Notes under the pieces: generated by a model
The model's input: the letters and a program-made list of their open reading frames with translations, nothing else
Told to the model about the DNA's origin: nothing
The model's database searches: none
Assembly (NCBI GenBank): GCA_029068655.1
Contig: JAIECF010000253.1
Span: forward strand, 1-49,351
Source: Muribaculaceae bacterium
GTDB lineage: Bacteria > Bacteroidota > Bacteroidia > Bacteroidales > Muribaculaceae
Length of the DNA: 49,351 bases
Direction of reading: 5' to 3'
Shown: positions 16,687-25,301 of the stretch, piece by piece
How positions within the stretch are numbered: the first letter of the stretch is position 1
Layout of the letters: each line of letters starts with the position of its first letter
Position numbers and translations under genes: made by a program

Positions 16687-16712
16687 CCTGATATAAGATC
16701 AGCATCTATCCT

Positions 16713-17867
16713 ATGTCAGCCTTCAGAAAAATAAAGGTACTGTTTGTGACACACTACAGGGAATTGTATGGAGCCAACAATTCTTTGTTGCAGATGATTT
16801 TGGAACTTAGATCCAAAGGGATAGTACCTGTGGTGCTCATGCCGGACTATGAAATCCAGCCGGGTAACGATTTAGGGCTGGAACTGGACAAGCTTGGAAT
16901 AAAGCATATCGATGCAAGAATAAGATTTGACAAGCATAAAGACTGGAGAAAGGCTGCGGCGAACTATATTATCAACGGTCTTCGAAGAAGAGATTTTCTT
17001 GATAAAGTAAAAGATACTGACTTCGACATCGTACATTCCAACTCAAGTATCATTACCGCCGGAGCCTGTATTGCTAAAAAGTTTGGGAAGCCTCATGTCT
17101 GGCACATTCGGGAATTCGGAGATCTGGACTACGGAATGAAGACACCTTTCGGCAAATGGTTTCAGAAAATAATATATCGAGGAGACAACACGTTCATCGC
17201 TATATCCGATTCTGTGAGGAAGCATTATAGTAAATGGCTTGACGGCAAAAAAATAAGAGTAATCTATAATGGCATCAAGCCTTCTCCTCAACGAAAAGCC
17301 GAGACCCACGAACAGGTAGAGATATGTATTGTCGGTTTTATTCAGCGCGAAAAGGGGCAGATGGACTTGATCAAGGCTATAGATGATCTTGTGAATAAAA
17401 GAAATATCCACAATCTTCACGTAACCCTTGTCGGAAGCAGCGACAAAGAATATGCAGAAGAAATCAATCTATATGTCAAGGATCACGGACTCTCCGATTT
17501 CGTTACAATGACAGGGAGGCGTAATGACGTGGCTGAACTGCTAACGAAAATGGATATCGGTGTCATGGCTTCTGCTCATGAAGCATTTGGAAGGACAACT
17601 GTTGAGTATATGATGGCCGGTCTTGCAGTAGTGGCTTCCGATGGAGGTGCCAACAAGGAGATCATAGAAGACAATAAGACTGGAGTTATTTACAAAAGCG
17701 GATATCCGTCATCGCTCGCCGACAAAATAGAGCAGCTTATTCGCGATCCTGGGAAAAGAGAAAGGCTGGCTGTCGAAGGGCGTATGGCAGCTGAGAAGAG
17801 ATTTTCCTCCAAAGCCAACAGCGATGCTGTATATAAACTCTATAACGAAATATTAAAAAATTCATGA
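16713..17867 (+). CDS. Family 4-type glycosyltransferase
   Basis: This 384-residue GT-B enzyme has an N-terminal Rossmann-like domain (VLFVTHYRELYGANNSLLQ) and a C-terminal donor-binding domain with VGFIQREKGQMDLIKAI and the EX7E-type segment MASAHEAFGRTTVEYMMAGLAVVASDGG. It would add one sugar of the repeat unit on the cytoplasmic face. Its 3' end overlaps the next gene by 4 bp (ATGA). Donor and linkage cannot be read from the sequence. Confidence 0.88.
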   Translation: MSAFRKIKVLFVTHYRELYGANNSLLQMILELRSKGIVPVVLMPDYEIQPGNDLGLELDKLGIKHIDARIRFDKHKDWRKAAANYIINGLRRRDFLDKVKDTDFDIVHSNSSIITAGACIAKKFGKPHVWHIREFGDLDYGMKTPFGKWFQKIIYRGDNTFIAISDSVRKHYSKWLDGKKIRVIYNGIKPSPQRKAETHEQVEICIVGFIQREKGQMDLIKAIDDLVNKRNIHNLHVTLVGSSDKEYAEEINLYVKDHGLSDFVTMTGRRNDVAELLTKMDIGVMASAHEAFGRTTVEYMMAGLAVVASDGGANKEIIEDNKTGVIYKSGYPSSLADKIEQLIRDPGKRERLAVEGRMAAEKRFSSKANSDAVYKLYNEILKNS

Positions 17868-18604
17868 GGATCTCAGTAGTCACCGTATGCTTTAATGCCG
17901 TCGATCTGATAGAAGGCACTATCAGGTCGGTGGTAGATCAGACATATGACGATGTTGAGTATATCGTCATAGACGGATTATCGACAGATGGCACTACTGA
18001 TATCATTTGCAGATATACCGACGATCTCACATATTGGGTAAGTGAGAAAGACAAAGGCATATATGACGCTATGAACAAGGGTATAGCCGCCGCTACGGGC
18101 GACTATATAATATTTATGAATGCCGGCGACAGGTTTGCCGACAATAATGTCCTTTCTCTGGTGGCATCAAGCCTTGGCCATCATACCGTAGTATCCGGAA
18201 GATGGAATAGATGTTATTCAGACGGTAGGGTAAAACCAGCCGCCCCAAAGAAACTGAATGCTTTGAAAGTCGAGATGCCTATATGTCATCAAGCCACTTT
18301 CGTAAGACTGTCATATCACAAGGAAAATCCTTTCGATACATCTTTCAGGCTAAGCGCAGATTATGATTTCTTTTACAATGCGTGGCTAAACAAGGAGCCA
18401 TTCTTGTATATCGACGACGTGATTGTGGATTTCCTTGAAGCAGAAGGCGCATCGACCTCCAACATAACGAAGTCAGTGATGGAAAGGGAAAAAGCATGGA
18501 GAGGAGAGAATGGGCTTCTTCTTCGCAAATTAAACCTTAAATACCAGATTTGCAGGATCAAAACTGTCAAATTCTTAAAATCAATAACAAATCGCTCGAA
18601 ATGA
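17864..18604 (+). CDS. Family 2 glycosyltransferase
   Basis: This 246-residue GT-A enzyme begins with ISVVTVCFNAVDLIEGTIRSV, followed by DVEYIVIDGLSTDGTTDI and a DxD-like metal site in the segment IIFMNAGDRF. The acceptor half has LSADYDFFYNAW. It resembles the short GT2 enzymes common in O-antigen and capsule loci. It overlaps both neighbours by the 4-bp ATGA, so translation is probably coupled along the three glycosyltransferases. Confidence 0.9.
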   Translation: MRISVVTVCFNAVDLIEGTIRSVVDQTYDDVEYIVIDGLSTDGTTDIICRYTDDLTYWVSEKDKGIYDAMNKGIAAATGDYIIFMNAGDRFADNNVLSLVASSLGHHTVVSGRWNRCYSDGRVKPAAPKKLNALKVEMPICHQATFVRLSYHKENPFDTSFRLSADYDFFYNAWLNKEPFLYIDDVIVDFLEAEGASTSNITKSVMEREKAWRGENGLLLRKLNLKYQICRIKTVKFLKSITNRSK

Positions 18605-19719
18605 GATTATTAGTCGACTGCCATTGTTTTGACGCCGGCGAGACACAGGGCCTCAATACCTATATCCGCTGCCTATACAAATCTCTGATATCGATTGCAA
18701 ACGATATCACATTTGTATTCGCGGCCCAGAATCTTCCGAATATCAAACGACTTTTCGGACACAGAAAGAACATAGAATATGTCAGATTGGGTGATCATTC
18801 CAGACCATATCGTCTTATGGTGGAATATCCAAGACTTATACGCAAACACAAAATTGACGTAGCACATTTCCAATATGTATTGCCGTGGGTGACCAACTGC
18901 AAGACTATCGTGACGGTTCATGACATTCTCTTCGAGGACTATCCCGAATTCTTTCCATTCTCCTATAAGGTATCCCGCCACTTCCTTTTCAAAGAATCGG
19001 CAAAACGGGCTGATATGCTCCTTACCGTTTCCGACTATTCCCGGAAGAGGATTTCTGACAAATACAATATTCCGGAAAATGAAATCTACATCACCCACAA
19101 TGGTGTGAGCGATGACTTCCGAAAGCTTAACAATAAGGAATGTGCAGATTATCTTTCGACGACATTCGGTATATCCAACTATATTCTTTATGTCAGTAGA
19201 TTCGAGCCTCGCAAAAAGCAGGTGACAGTGCTTCAGGCATACAAGGATCTTCGCCTTGACCTCCAGGGATTGGATTTAGTATTAATAGGAATCCAATCCA
19301 TTCCTGATCCACTGTTCAATCAGGTCTATGAAGAATGCAGTGATGAAATAAAAAGCCACATACATATACTCAACCATGTGCCATATGCAGAGTTATTGAA
19401 ATGGTATGCCGGTTGTAGATTATTCGTATATCCGTCTGAAGCCGAAGGATTCGGTATTCCGCCTCTTGAAGCAGGTGCATGCGGAGTTCCGGTCATATGC
19501 AATAACAAGACGGCAATGGGAGATTTCACATTCTTTGGAGATAACCTAATATCCACTGATAATACAAAGCTTCTCCATTCCCGTATGCTGGCTATACTGG
19601 AAGCCGGAGAATCTACTGAAAATCTAAATAAAGTCAAGGAAGATATATACCAAAAATATTCCTGGGACAACATAGCTCGGGAATTTTACCATCAGCTAAA
19701 GGGCAAATTCATAAAGTAA
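18601..19719 (+). CDS. Family 4-type glycosyltransferase (mannosyltransferase-like)
   Basis: The protein has 372 residues from the ATG at 18601 (MRLLVDCHCFDAGETQGLNT), which overlaps the previous stop by 4 bp. A longer open frame starting at 18550 lies within the GT2 gene and is not supported. The GT-B fold shows HDILFEDYPEFFP, THNGVSDDF, YVSRFEPRKK and the donor-site segment VYPSEAEGFGIPPLEAGACGVPVI. These features are typical of capsule GT4 enzymes. Confidence 0.9.
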   Translation: MRLLVDCHCFDAGETQGLNTYIRCLYKSLISIANDITFVFAAQNLPNIKRLFGHRKNIEYVRLGDHSRPYRLMVEYPRLIRKHKIDVAHFQYVLPWVTNCKTIVTVHDILFEDYPEFFPFSYKVSRHFLFKESAKRADMLLTVSDYSRKRISDKYNIPENEIYITHNGVSDDFRKLNNKECADYLSTTFGISNYILYVSRFEPRKKQVTVLQAYKDLRLDLQGLDLVLIGIQSIPDPLFNQVYEECSDEIKSHIHILNHVPYAELLKWYAGCRLFVYPSEAEGFGIPPLEAGACGVPVICNNKTAMGDFTFFGDNLISTDNTKLLHSRMLAILEAGESTENLNKVKEDIYQKYSWDNIAREFYHQLKGKFIK

Positions 19720-19743
19720 ACTTCTCAAAGAATCACCCCAAAT

Positions 19744-20637
19744 ATGAATATTCTTATAACCGGTGCCAACGGCCAGTTCGGCAACTGCATGCGCAATGCC
19801 GTCGAAGACTCATTGCGCAACGCAAAATACAAAACGCAAAACTCCTACTTCTTCACTGACGTAGCTGAACTCGACATCACGGATGCGGACGCGGTGGAAA
19901 AAGTAGTGAAGGAAAACGATATCAACGTAATCGTAAACTGCGCTGCCTATACAAACGTAGAAAAGGCCGAGAGTGACCGTGATCTTGCTGAACTCCTGAA
20001 TGCAAAGGCCGTCCGGAACCTCGCCGAAGCAGTAAAGGCCAACGACGGCACCCTCATACATATATCCACTGATTACGTCTTCGGTGGATCTCTCGGCAAT
20101 ACCCCGCGCACTGAGGAAGAGCCCGCAAATCCCACTGGCGTCTACGGAGAGACAAAGCTCCACGGAGAAAGACAGATTGCTGAATCAGGTGTAAAGGCTC
20201 TCATATTCCGAACAGCCTGGCTATATTCCGAATACGGGAAGAATTTCGTCAAGACCATGATGAATCTCACCTTCACCAAGCCGGAGCTGAAGGTCGTCTT
20301 CGATCAGGTCGGAACACCCACATATGCACAGGATCTTGCCAATACAATCTTCGAAATTATCGAAAGCCGTAAACTCGACGGCAACGAAGGCATCTACCAT
20401 TATTCGAACGAAGGAGTATGCTCATGGTATGATTTCACGAAGATGATCGCGGAAATTGCAGGAAACATGGACTGCGATATCCAGCCCTGCCATAGCGATG
20501 AGTTCCCCTCCCCTGTCACTCGCCCTTCATATTCGGTACTCGATAAGACAAAGGTCAAGAATACCTTCGGGATCCGGATCCCCTATTGGACAGACTCTCT
20601 TAAGAAATGCATCCAGAATATAAATAACCTCGCATAA
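19744..20637 (+). CDS. rfbD: dTDP-4-dehydrorhamnose reductase
   Basis: This 297-residue short-chain-dehydrogenase-family enzyme performs the last, NAD(P)H-dependent step to dTDP-L-rhamnose. The cofactor loop is GANGQFG near the N terminus, the catalytic pair is in YGETKLHGE, and FRTAWLYSEYGKNFVKTM is characteristic of RmlD. rfbD and rfbB sit after three glycosyltransferases, separated from rfbA and rfbC. Confidence 0.95.
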   Translation: MNILITGANGQFGNCMRNAVEDSLRNAKYKTQNSYFFTDVAELDITDADAVEKVVKENDINVIVNCAAYTNVEKAESDRDLAELLNAKAVRNLAEAVKANDGTLIHISTDYVFGGSLGNTPRTEEEPANPTGVYGETKLHGERQIAESGVKALIFRTAWLYSEYGKNFVKTMMNLTFTKPELKVVFDQVGTPTYAQDLANTIFEIIESRKLDGNEGIYHYSNEGVCSWYDFTKMIAEIAGNMDCDIQPCHSDEFPSPVTRPSYSVLDKTKVKNTFGIRIPYWTDSLKKCIQNINNLA

Positions 20638-20640
20638 TAT

Positions 20641-20674
20641 AATTATGCATTATGAATTATGCATCATGAATTAT
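20641..20674. repeat. AATTATG-type short repeats between rfbD and rfbB
   Basis: The segment is built from repeats of ATTATG/CATCATG. Its first 18 bases, AATTATGCATTATGAATT at 20641-20658, recur exactly at 43072-43089 upstream of thyA. Its presence explains why an artificial longer rfbB start appears in this stretch. Confidence 0.6.
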
Positions 20675-21805
20675 AAACGGAACATCCTCATCACCGGCGG
20701 TGCCGGATTCATCGGCAGCCATGTGGTCCGCCTTTTCGTAAACAAATATCCAGACTATCATATAGTCAACCTCGACAAACTTACATACGCCGGCAATCTC
20801 GCCAATCTGAAGGATATCGAGGACAGGCCTAACTATACGTTCGTGAAGGCCGATATCGCTGATCTTGACGAAATGCGCCGTATTGTGAAGGATTTTGAGA
20901 TCGATGGCATCATCCACCTTGCGGCGGAAAGCCATGTGGACCGCTCCATCAAGGATCCGTTTACTTTCGCACGCACCAATGTCATGGGTACGCTCGCCCT
21001 TCTCCAGGCCGCCAAGGAATACTGGGAATCACTGCCGGAGAAATACGAGGGGAAACGCTTCTACCACATCTCGACGGATGAAGTCTACGGTGCTCTCGAG
21101 CTGACAAATCCCGAAGGTGTGCCTGCTCCATTCACCACCAAGGCTTCCAGCGAGGACGACATGGCATACGGCACGGAGTTCTTCCTCGAGACAACCAAGT
21201 ACAATCCACATTCACCCTATTCCGCCTCAAAGGCAAGCAGCGACCATTTCGTACGCGCATACCATGACACCTACGGTATGCCGACCATAGTCACCAACTG
21301 CTCCAACAACTACGGGCCATATCAGTTCCCCGAGAAACTGATACCGCTCTTCATCAACAACATCCGCCACTGCAAGCCGCTCCCCGTCTATGGCAAGGGA
21401 GAGAATGTACGTGACTGGCTGTTCGTAGAAGATCACGCACGCGCCATCGATCTGATTTTCCATGAGGGGAAAGTGGCGGATACCTACAATATCGGCGGCT
21501 TCAACGAGTGGAAGAACATCGACCTCATCAAGGTCATCATAAAGACGGTAGACCGTCTTCTCGGCAATACGGAAGGAGAGTCGGAGAAGCTCATAACTTT
21601 CGTAACAGACCGTCTCGGACACGACATGCGCTACGCAATCGACAGCCGCAAGCTCCAGTCAGAGCTCGGCTGGGAACCGAGTCTGCAGTTTGAGGAAGGT
21701 ATAGAGAAGACTGTCCGCTGGTATCTCGACAACCAGGAGTGGATGGATAATATCACTTCAGGTGAATACGAGAAGTATTACGACGAGATGTACAAGGACA
21801 GATGA
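20666..21805 (+). CDS. rfbB: dTDP-glucose 4,6-dehydratase
   Basis: The 379-residue enzyme converts dTDP-glucose to dTDP-4-keto-6-deoxyglucose. It has the NAD-binding GGAGFIGSHVV, the substrate region HLAAESHVDRSI, a catalytic Thr-Asp-Glu (HISTDEVYG) and the YSASK active-site motif. The start at 20666 (MNYKRNILITGG) is chosen because upstream in-frame codons are made by the AATTATG repeat. The length is slightly above the usual 350 because of an insertion around residues 130-150 (TTKASSEDDMAYGTEFFLE), also common in Bacteroidales homologues. It is the last gene of the cluster. Confidence 0.95.
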   Translation: MNYKRNILITGGAGFIGSHVVRLFVNKYPDYHIVNLDKLTYAGNLANLKDIEDRPNYTFVKADIADLDEMRRIVKDFEIDGIIHLAAESHVDRSIKDPFTFARTNVMGTLALLQAAKEYWESLPEKYEGKRFYHISTDEVYGALELTNPEGVPAPFTTKASSEDDMAYGTEFFLETTKYNPHSPYSASKASSDHFVRAYHDTYGMPTIVTNCSNNYGPYQFPEKLIPLFINNIRHCKPLPVYGKGENVRDWLFVEDHARAIDLIFHEGKVADTYNIGGFNEWKNIDLIKVIIKTVDRLLGNTEGESEKLITFVTDRLGHDMRYAIDSRKLQSELGWEPSLQFEEGIEKTVRWYLDNQEWMDNITSGEYEKYYDEMYKDR

Positions 21806-21812
21806 GTAAATG

Positions 21813-21835
21813 AGCTCATAAGTTTATGAGCTTTT
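21813..21835 (+). terminator. Terminator after rfbB
   Basis: AGCTCATAA at 21813-21821 and TTATGAGCT at 21824-21832 form a perfect 9-bp stem followed by TTT. It is the first of two consecutive hairpins after the polysaccharide cluster. Confidence 0.65.
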
Positions 21836-21847
21836 AGGATGCAGGTT

Positions 21848-21892
21848 TAAACGACGGCGGCTCTTCATCAGATGAGGAGCCGCCGTCGTTTA
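21848..21892. terminator. Bidirectional terminator between rfbB and ksgA
   Basis: A near-perfect 22-bp inverted repeat runs from 21848 to 21892, centred on 21870. Its GC-rich part is ACGACGGCGGCTC paired with GAGCCGCCGTCGT. Short A and T tracts flank it on both sides, as expected for a terminator serving the two convergent operons. Confidence 0.85.
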
Positions 21893-21899
21893 TCATGCA

Positions 21900-22700
21900 T
21901 CAGCTGAGCGCTTTGGTAATATAAATGAACTGTTCTACAGAAAGACGCTCAGGACGCTCCTTAAGTATCGGATCTTCCAACAACGGACTTCCGGGAAGTA
22001 TCATTCCTGAAAGGGAATTACGCAACGTCTTTCTTCGCTGGCCAAAAGCGGTCTTTACGACAGCCTTGAACTTCTTTTCGTCAACACCAAGCTCTTTGCG
22101 TGAATTGCGCGTCAGTCGCAACACTCCACTCCTTACCTTCGGAGGGGGAGAGAATACTCCCGGCTCTACGGTAAAGAGATACTCGCAGTCATACCATGCC
22201 TGCAGAAGCACAGAGAGTATACCATAAACTTTCGAACCCGGAGCGGAACATATACGTTCGGCTACTTCCTTCTGGAGCATACCGGCTATGACAGGAATCT
22301 TTTCCTTGTATTCAAGGGCCCGGAAGAATATCTGGGAGGATATATTGTAAGGGTAGTTTCCTATTAGCGCGATCTCTCCTTCAGCTACATCATTGAGGTC
22401 AAGGCGGAGAAAATCCCCTTCTATCACCTTGATTGACTTTTTATATTTGCCAAGATACTCGACGCTTTCATGATCGATCTCAATAGCTGTAACGTCACGT
22501 CCTGCAGACACGAGAAAATCAGTCAGCACACCCATTCCCGGACCTATTTCCACAACAGGAAGACTTCCCCACTCAGCTCCCCTCTCAAGCCCACAGACCT
22601 GAGAGAGTTCCTGAGTGGATATAGTATCCGCTATTTTTCCAGCAGTGGGGAGGTCGGTGAGGAAATGCTGCCCCAATGCCTTTTTTGCTTTTACTTCCAT
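21900..22700 (-). CDS. ksgA: 16S rRNA dimethyladenosine transferase
   Basis: The 266-residue enzyme (also called RsmA) dimethylates two adjacent adenosines near the 3' end of 16S rRNA during ribosome assembly, using S-adenosylmethionine. Signatures are KKALGQHFLTD at the N terminus, the SAM loop VEIGPGMGVLTDFLV, the NLPY-like catalytic segment (IGNYPYNISSQI) and the C-terminal VVKTAFGQRRKTLRNSL. Its ATG overlaps the stop of the C1 peptidase gene (TAATG), so it depends on upstream transcription. Confidence 0.96.
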   Translation of the reverse strand: MEVKAKKALGQHFLTDLPTAGKIADTISTQELSQVCGLERGAEWGSLPVVEIGPGMGVLTDFLVSAGRDVTAIEIDHESVEYLGKYKKSIKVIEGDFLRLDLNDVAEGEIALIGNYPYNISSQIFFRALEYKEKIPVIAGMLQKEVAERICSAPGSKVYGILSVLLQAWYDCEYLFTVEPGVFSPPPKVRSGVLRLTRNSRKELGVDEKKFKAVVKTAFGQRRKTLRNSLSGMILPGSPLLEDPILKERPERLSVEQFIYITKALS

Positions 22701-23932
22701 TAAAGGCCTGCCTTCTTGGCTATATCTTTGGGTACACCAGCCTTATTGACCATAATGTCTAAAGTTTTCTCAAGAAAATAAGGCTCAGATACATACAGAT
22801 ATCCGCCATATAGCTGATTGGTATCCCATGAGTTTTTAACCTTATAGTATCGGTTGCCTTCCTGATCGGTAGCGTATCCCACGATAACCATACCATGATC
22901 ATCGGTCGTTTCTTTGTTTTCGAAAGTACGCTGACGGTCTTCCTGCGTGATAGTCCGCTCCTTTACAGGCCCTTTGATGTCATATTGCATCGCATCTCGG
23001 TCGGAGTCTGAAAGTTGAGTCCAGCGGGCAACTTCGGCATTATCCATATCCTCCATCGCTTTCTTTTCAGGAAGAAGGGCATAGCCCTTGCGCCACTTAA
23101 AGCCTTTCTCACTGACATCAGCCGCCCAGCCGATAGTAAATCCGGCGTCGAGAGCCTCGTCGACGATACGCTTCATTTCCTCCATAGGCACATTTATACT
23201 CTCCGACCAGAGCCAGTTGTCGGCGATCTCAAGGGCAAAAGGCTTATAGAATGGATGATGGGTATAGCTTGTGAAGGATACATATTCTTCCGGCACAATC
23301 ATCATCTCCTTGGCAAAGGATTGAGGGGTATAAGTCTTTCCATTGTATGTAAAAGTTTCTACCGCAGGTCCCATATAGGCATCGAGGATGGCTACGAAAC
23401 CCGGTAACCACGCTGTGGAAAGTCTCTTGTTGGGGTTCTTGTTGATGGCATTGAGATATGCTTCAAGAGCAGCCGCCATTTCATAATGAGAATGCTTATC
23501 TTCACCATAGTTCAGACCGGCATATACCTCTTCAGGCACAGCTCCATAATTATCCATAGCGTAGATTACATCTGCGAAAGATCCTCCTTGTGCGAAGTTG
23601 ATCTTTCCATCGGTGCTTATATATTTCTTTGCCTTATCAATGTAACAGTTACGCACTGTCCACATTTCAGAGAGGTCAAGTTCAGGTCCACCCTTTCGCA
23701 TCACGTCTTCTTCCACCATTGAGGTTCCGGAGAAAGCCCAACATGTGCCGGACTTATTCTGGTCTTTGACAGAACCGGTCTTATTGACCTTTATATCCGT
23801 GAACTTGAATCCTGTAGAATCAGGGACTTCGATCTTAGGATCAGCCTGAGCAGCTTGATATTTGTCCATATATGTAGCTCCACAGGTAAACGCAACCGCT
23901 GACAGAGCGGTGAGTGTAAGAAGAAACTTCAT
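22700..23932 (-). CDS. C1-family cysteine peptidase (bleomycin hydrolase/aminopeptidase C-like)
   Basis: The protein has 410 residues. A signal peptide of about 18 residues is present, so unlike cytoplasmic PepC this enzyme is exported, presumably to the periplasm. The papain-type active site shows Gln58 and Cys64 (DQNKSGTCWAFSG), His in TDDHGMVIVGYA and Asn in VKNSWDTN. The loop around EEYVSFTSYTHHPFYKPF is typical of the bleomycin-hydrolase branch. The gene follows the transporter by 18 bp and overlaps ksgA by 1 bp. Confidence 0.9.
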   Translation of the reverse strand: MKFLLTLTALSAVAFTCGATYMDKYQAAQADPKIEVPDSTGFKFTDIKVNKTGSVKDQNKSGTCWAFSGTSMVEEDVMRKGGPELDLSEMWTVRNCYIDKAKKYISTDGKINFAQGGSFADVIYAMDNYGAVPEEVYAGLNYGEDKHSHYEMAAALEAYLNAINKNPNKRLSTAWLPGFVAILDAYMGPAVETFTYNGKTYTPQSFAKEMMIVPEEYVSFTSYTHHPFYKPFALEIADNWLWSESINVPMEEMKRIVDEALDAGFTIGWAADVSEKGFKWRKGYALLPEKKAMEDMDNAEVARWTQLSDSDRDAMQYDIKGPVKERTITQEDRQRTFENKETTDDHGMVIVGYATDQEGNRYYKVKNSWDTNQLYGGYLYVSEPYFLEKTLDIMVNKAGVPKDIAKKAGL

Positions 23933-23950
23933 TGTGTTATAGTTTGTTTA

Positions 23951-25267
23951 TTATTTTTGTTGTTCATTAATTTCTCTGATAGAGGGGTCGGCTATCGCAC
24001 AGGCACCAAACGTAGTGAGGCAACAGATCATCACGAACCAGAAATAGATCTCGAAGACATTTCCATTGCTGAAACCGGTAATTCCGAATTCTGACATTTG
24101 CTCGAATATCCACCCTGCCGCCATTCCTGGCAGCATTATTCCAGCCATCGAGAATGCGATGCAGAAAGCATAGTGTGACGTTTCCGACTCTCCACGAGCG
24201 AAATAGATCATATACATCATAAGCGCGGTCAGGCCAAAGCCATATCCGAACTGTTCTATACCGACTGCCACACATATGGTTAAAAAACCAGTATCGGGCC
24301 AGATAGCCAGCAGGCAATACACCACGCAAGGAAGCGCCAGCGAAGCAGCCATCGGCCAAAGCCACTTACGCAATCCTCCTCTTCCTATCGCAATACCACC
24401 TATGACACCTCCGATAAGAAGAGCTATGACTCCGACCGTTCCGTTAGCAAACCCTATCTCAGTAAGGGAAAGGCCTAATCCTCCCTCAGAGAGAGGTGAC
24501 TTCATAAATATCGCCACCATCTTTCCACACATAGCCTCGGGTAACCGATAGAGAAGCATGAAAGCAATAGCTGCCACTATATGTCTTTTCCTGAAAAAAG
24601 ACACAAACGTAAGGCCAAAATTACGCAGGATATCTGAATAGGCTGTGCCTCCGACCGGATGATCGTCTGCAAGTCGCGGAAGAGTCCTGGTGTGCCAAAG
24701 CCAGATAGAGAAAAAGAGTCCGGTAAGGCAATAAAAGACGATAGACCATGCTCCATCCGGCTGCATTCCTCTGCTTTCGAGCCAACCTGCAAGCAGTGTC
24801 AATCCACCCTGTCCGAGCACTGTCGCAACTTTGTAGAAAGTGGATCGTATACCAACGAAATCAGCCTGCTGCTTCTCTGTGAGAGCAAGCATATAAAAGC
24901 CATCGGCTGCAATGTCGTGAGTAGCCGAAAAAAACGCCATGCATGCAAAGACACTAAGTGTTGAGGCGAAGAAGAACGATGTCGGAAGGCATATTCCCAC
25001 AACCAACATACATATTGTCATCAGCACCTGCATGGCAAGCGTCCACTTCCTCTTCGTAGAAAAAATATCCACAAAAGGGCTCCAGAAAGGTCTGATCATC
25101 CACGGAAGCGACAGAAGTCCGGTCCATGCTGTGATTTCGGATATGGAGATGCCGAGCTCGCAGTAGAAAAGCACAGGCAGCGTGTTGACAGCACAATAAG
25201 GGATTCCCTCAGCTATATAGAGCGAGGGAATCCATTTCCAAGGGTTATTGCGTGATATATCTGTCAT
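23951..25267 (-). CDS. AmpG-like major facilitator transporter
   Basis: This 438-residue inner-membrane protein has twelve predicted helices. The N-terminal segment WIPSLYIAEGIPYCAVNTLPVLFY, the loop SLPWMIRPFWSPFVDIFSTKRKW and FFSATHDIAADGFYM match the AmpG/muropeptide-transporter branch of the major facilitator superfamily. Uptake of cell-wall muropeptides is a plausible role; in Bacteroidales many AmpG-like paralogues have no proven substrate. Co-location with a secreted peptidase gene could reflect peptide salvage, but that is conjecture. Confidence 0.82.
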   Translation of the reverse strand: MTDISRNNPWKWIPSLYIAEGIPYCAVNTLPVLFYCELGISISEITAWTGLLSLPWMIRPFWSPFVDIFSTKRKWTLAMQVLMTICMLVVGICLPTSFFFASTLSVFACMAFFSATHDIAADGFYMLALTEKQQADFVGIRSTFYKVATVLGQGGLTLLAGWLESRGMQPDGAWSIVFYCLTGLFFSIWLWHTRTLPRLADDHPVGGTAYSDILRNFGLTFVSFFRKRHIVAAIAFMLLYRLPEAMCGKMVAIFMKSPLSEGGLGLSLTEIGFANGTVGVIALLIGGVIGGIAIGRGGLRKWLWPMAASLALPCVVYCLLAIWPDTGFLTICVAVGIEQFGYGFGLTALMMYMIYFARGESETSHYAFCIAFSMAGIMLPGMAAGWIFEQMSEFGITGFSNGNVFEIYFWFVMICCLTTFGACAIADPSIREINEQQK

Positions 25268-25301
25268 CTATTATCTTAAGACTGACGACTTAAGACTCCA
25301 T

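Noticed and set aside
23967-24365. A 132-codon open frame on the same strand as the AmpG-like gene
   Set aside because: It is an out-of-frame shadow of a transporter gene with clear family motifs.
25274-25295. TCTTAAG/CTTAAGA hairpin between fumarase and the transporter gene as a terminator
   Set aside because: The stem is only 7 bp of weak A/T-rich pairs without a T tract, and the genes look co-transcribed.
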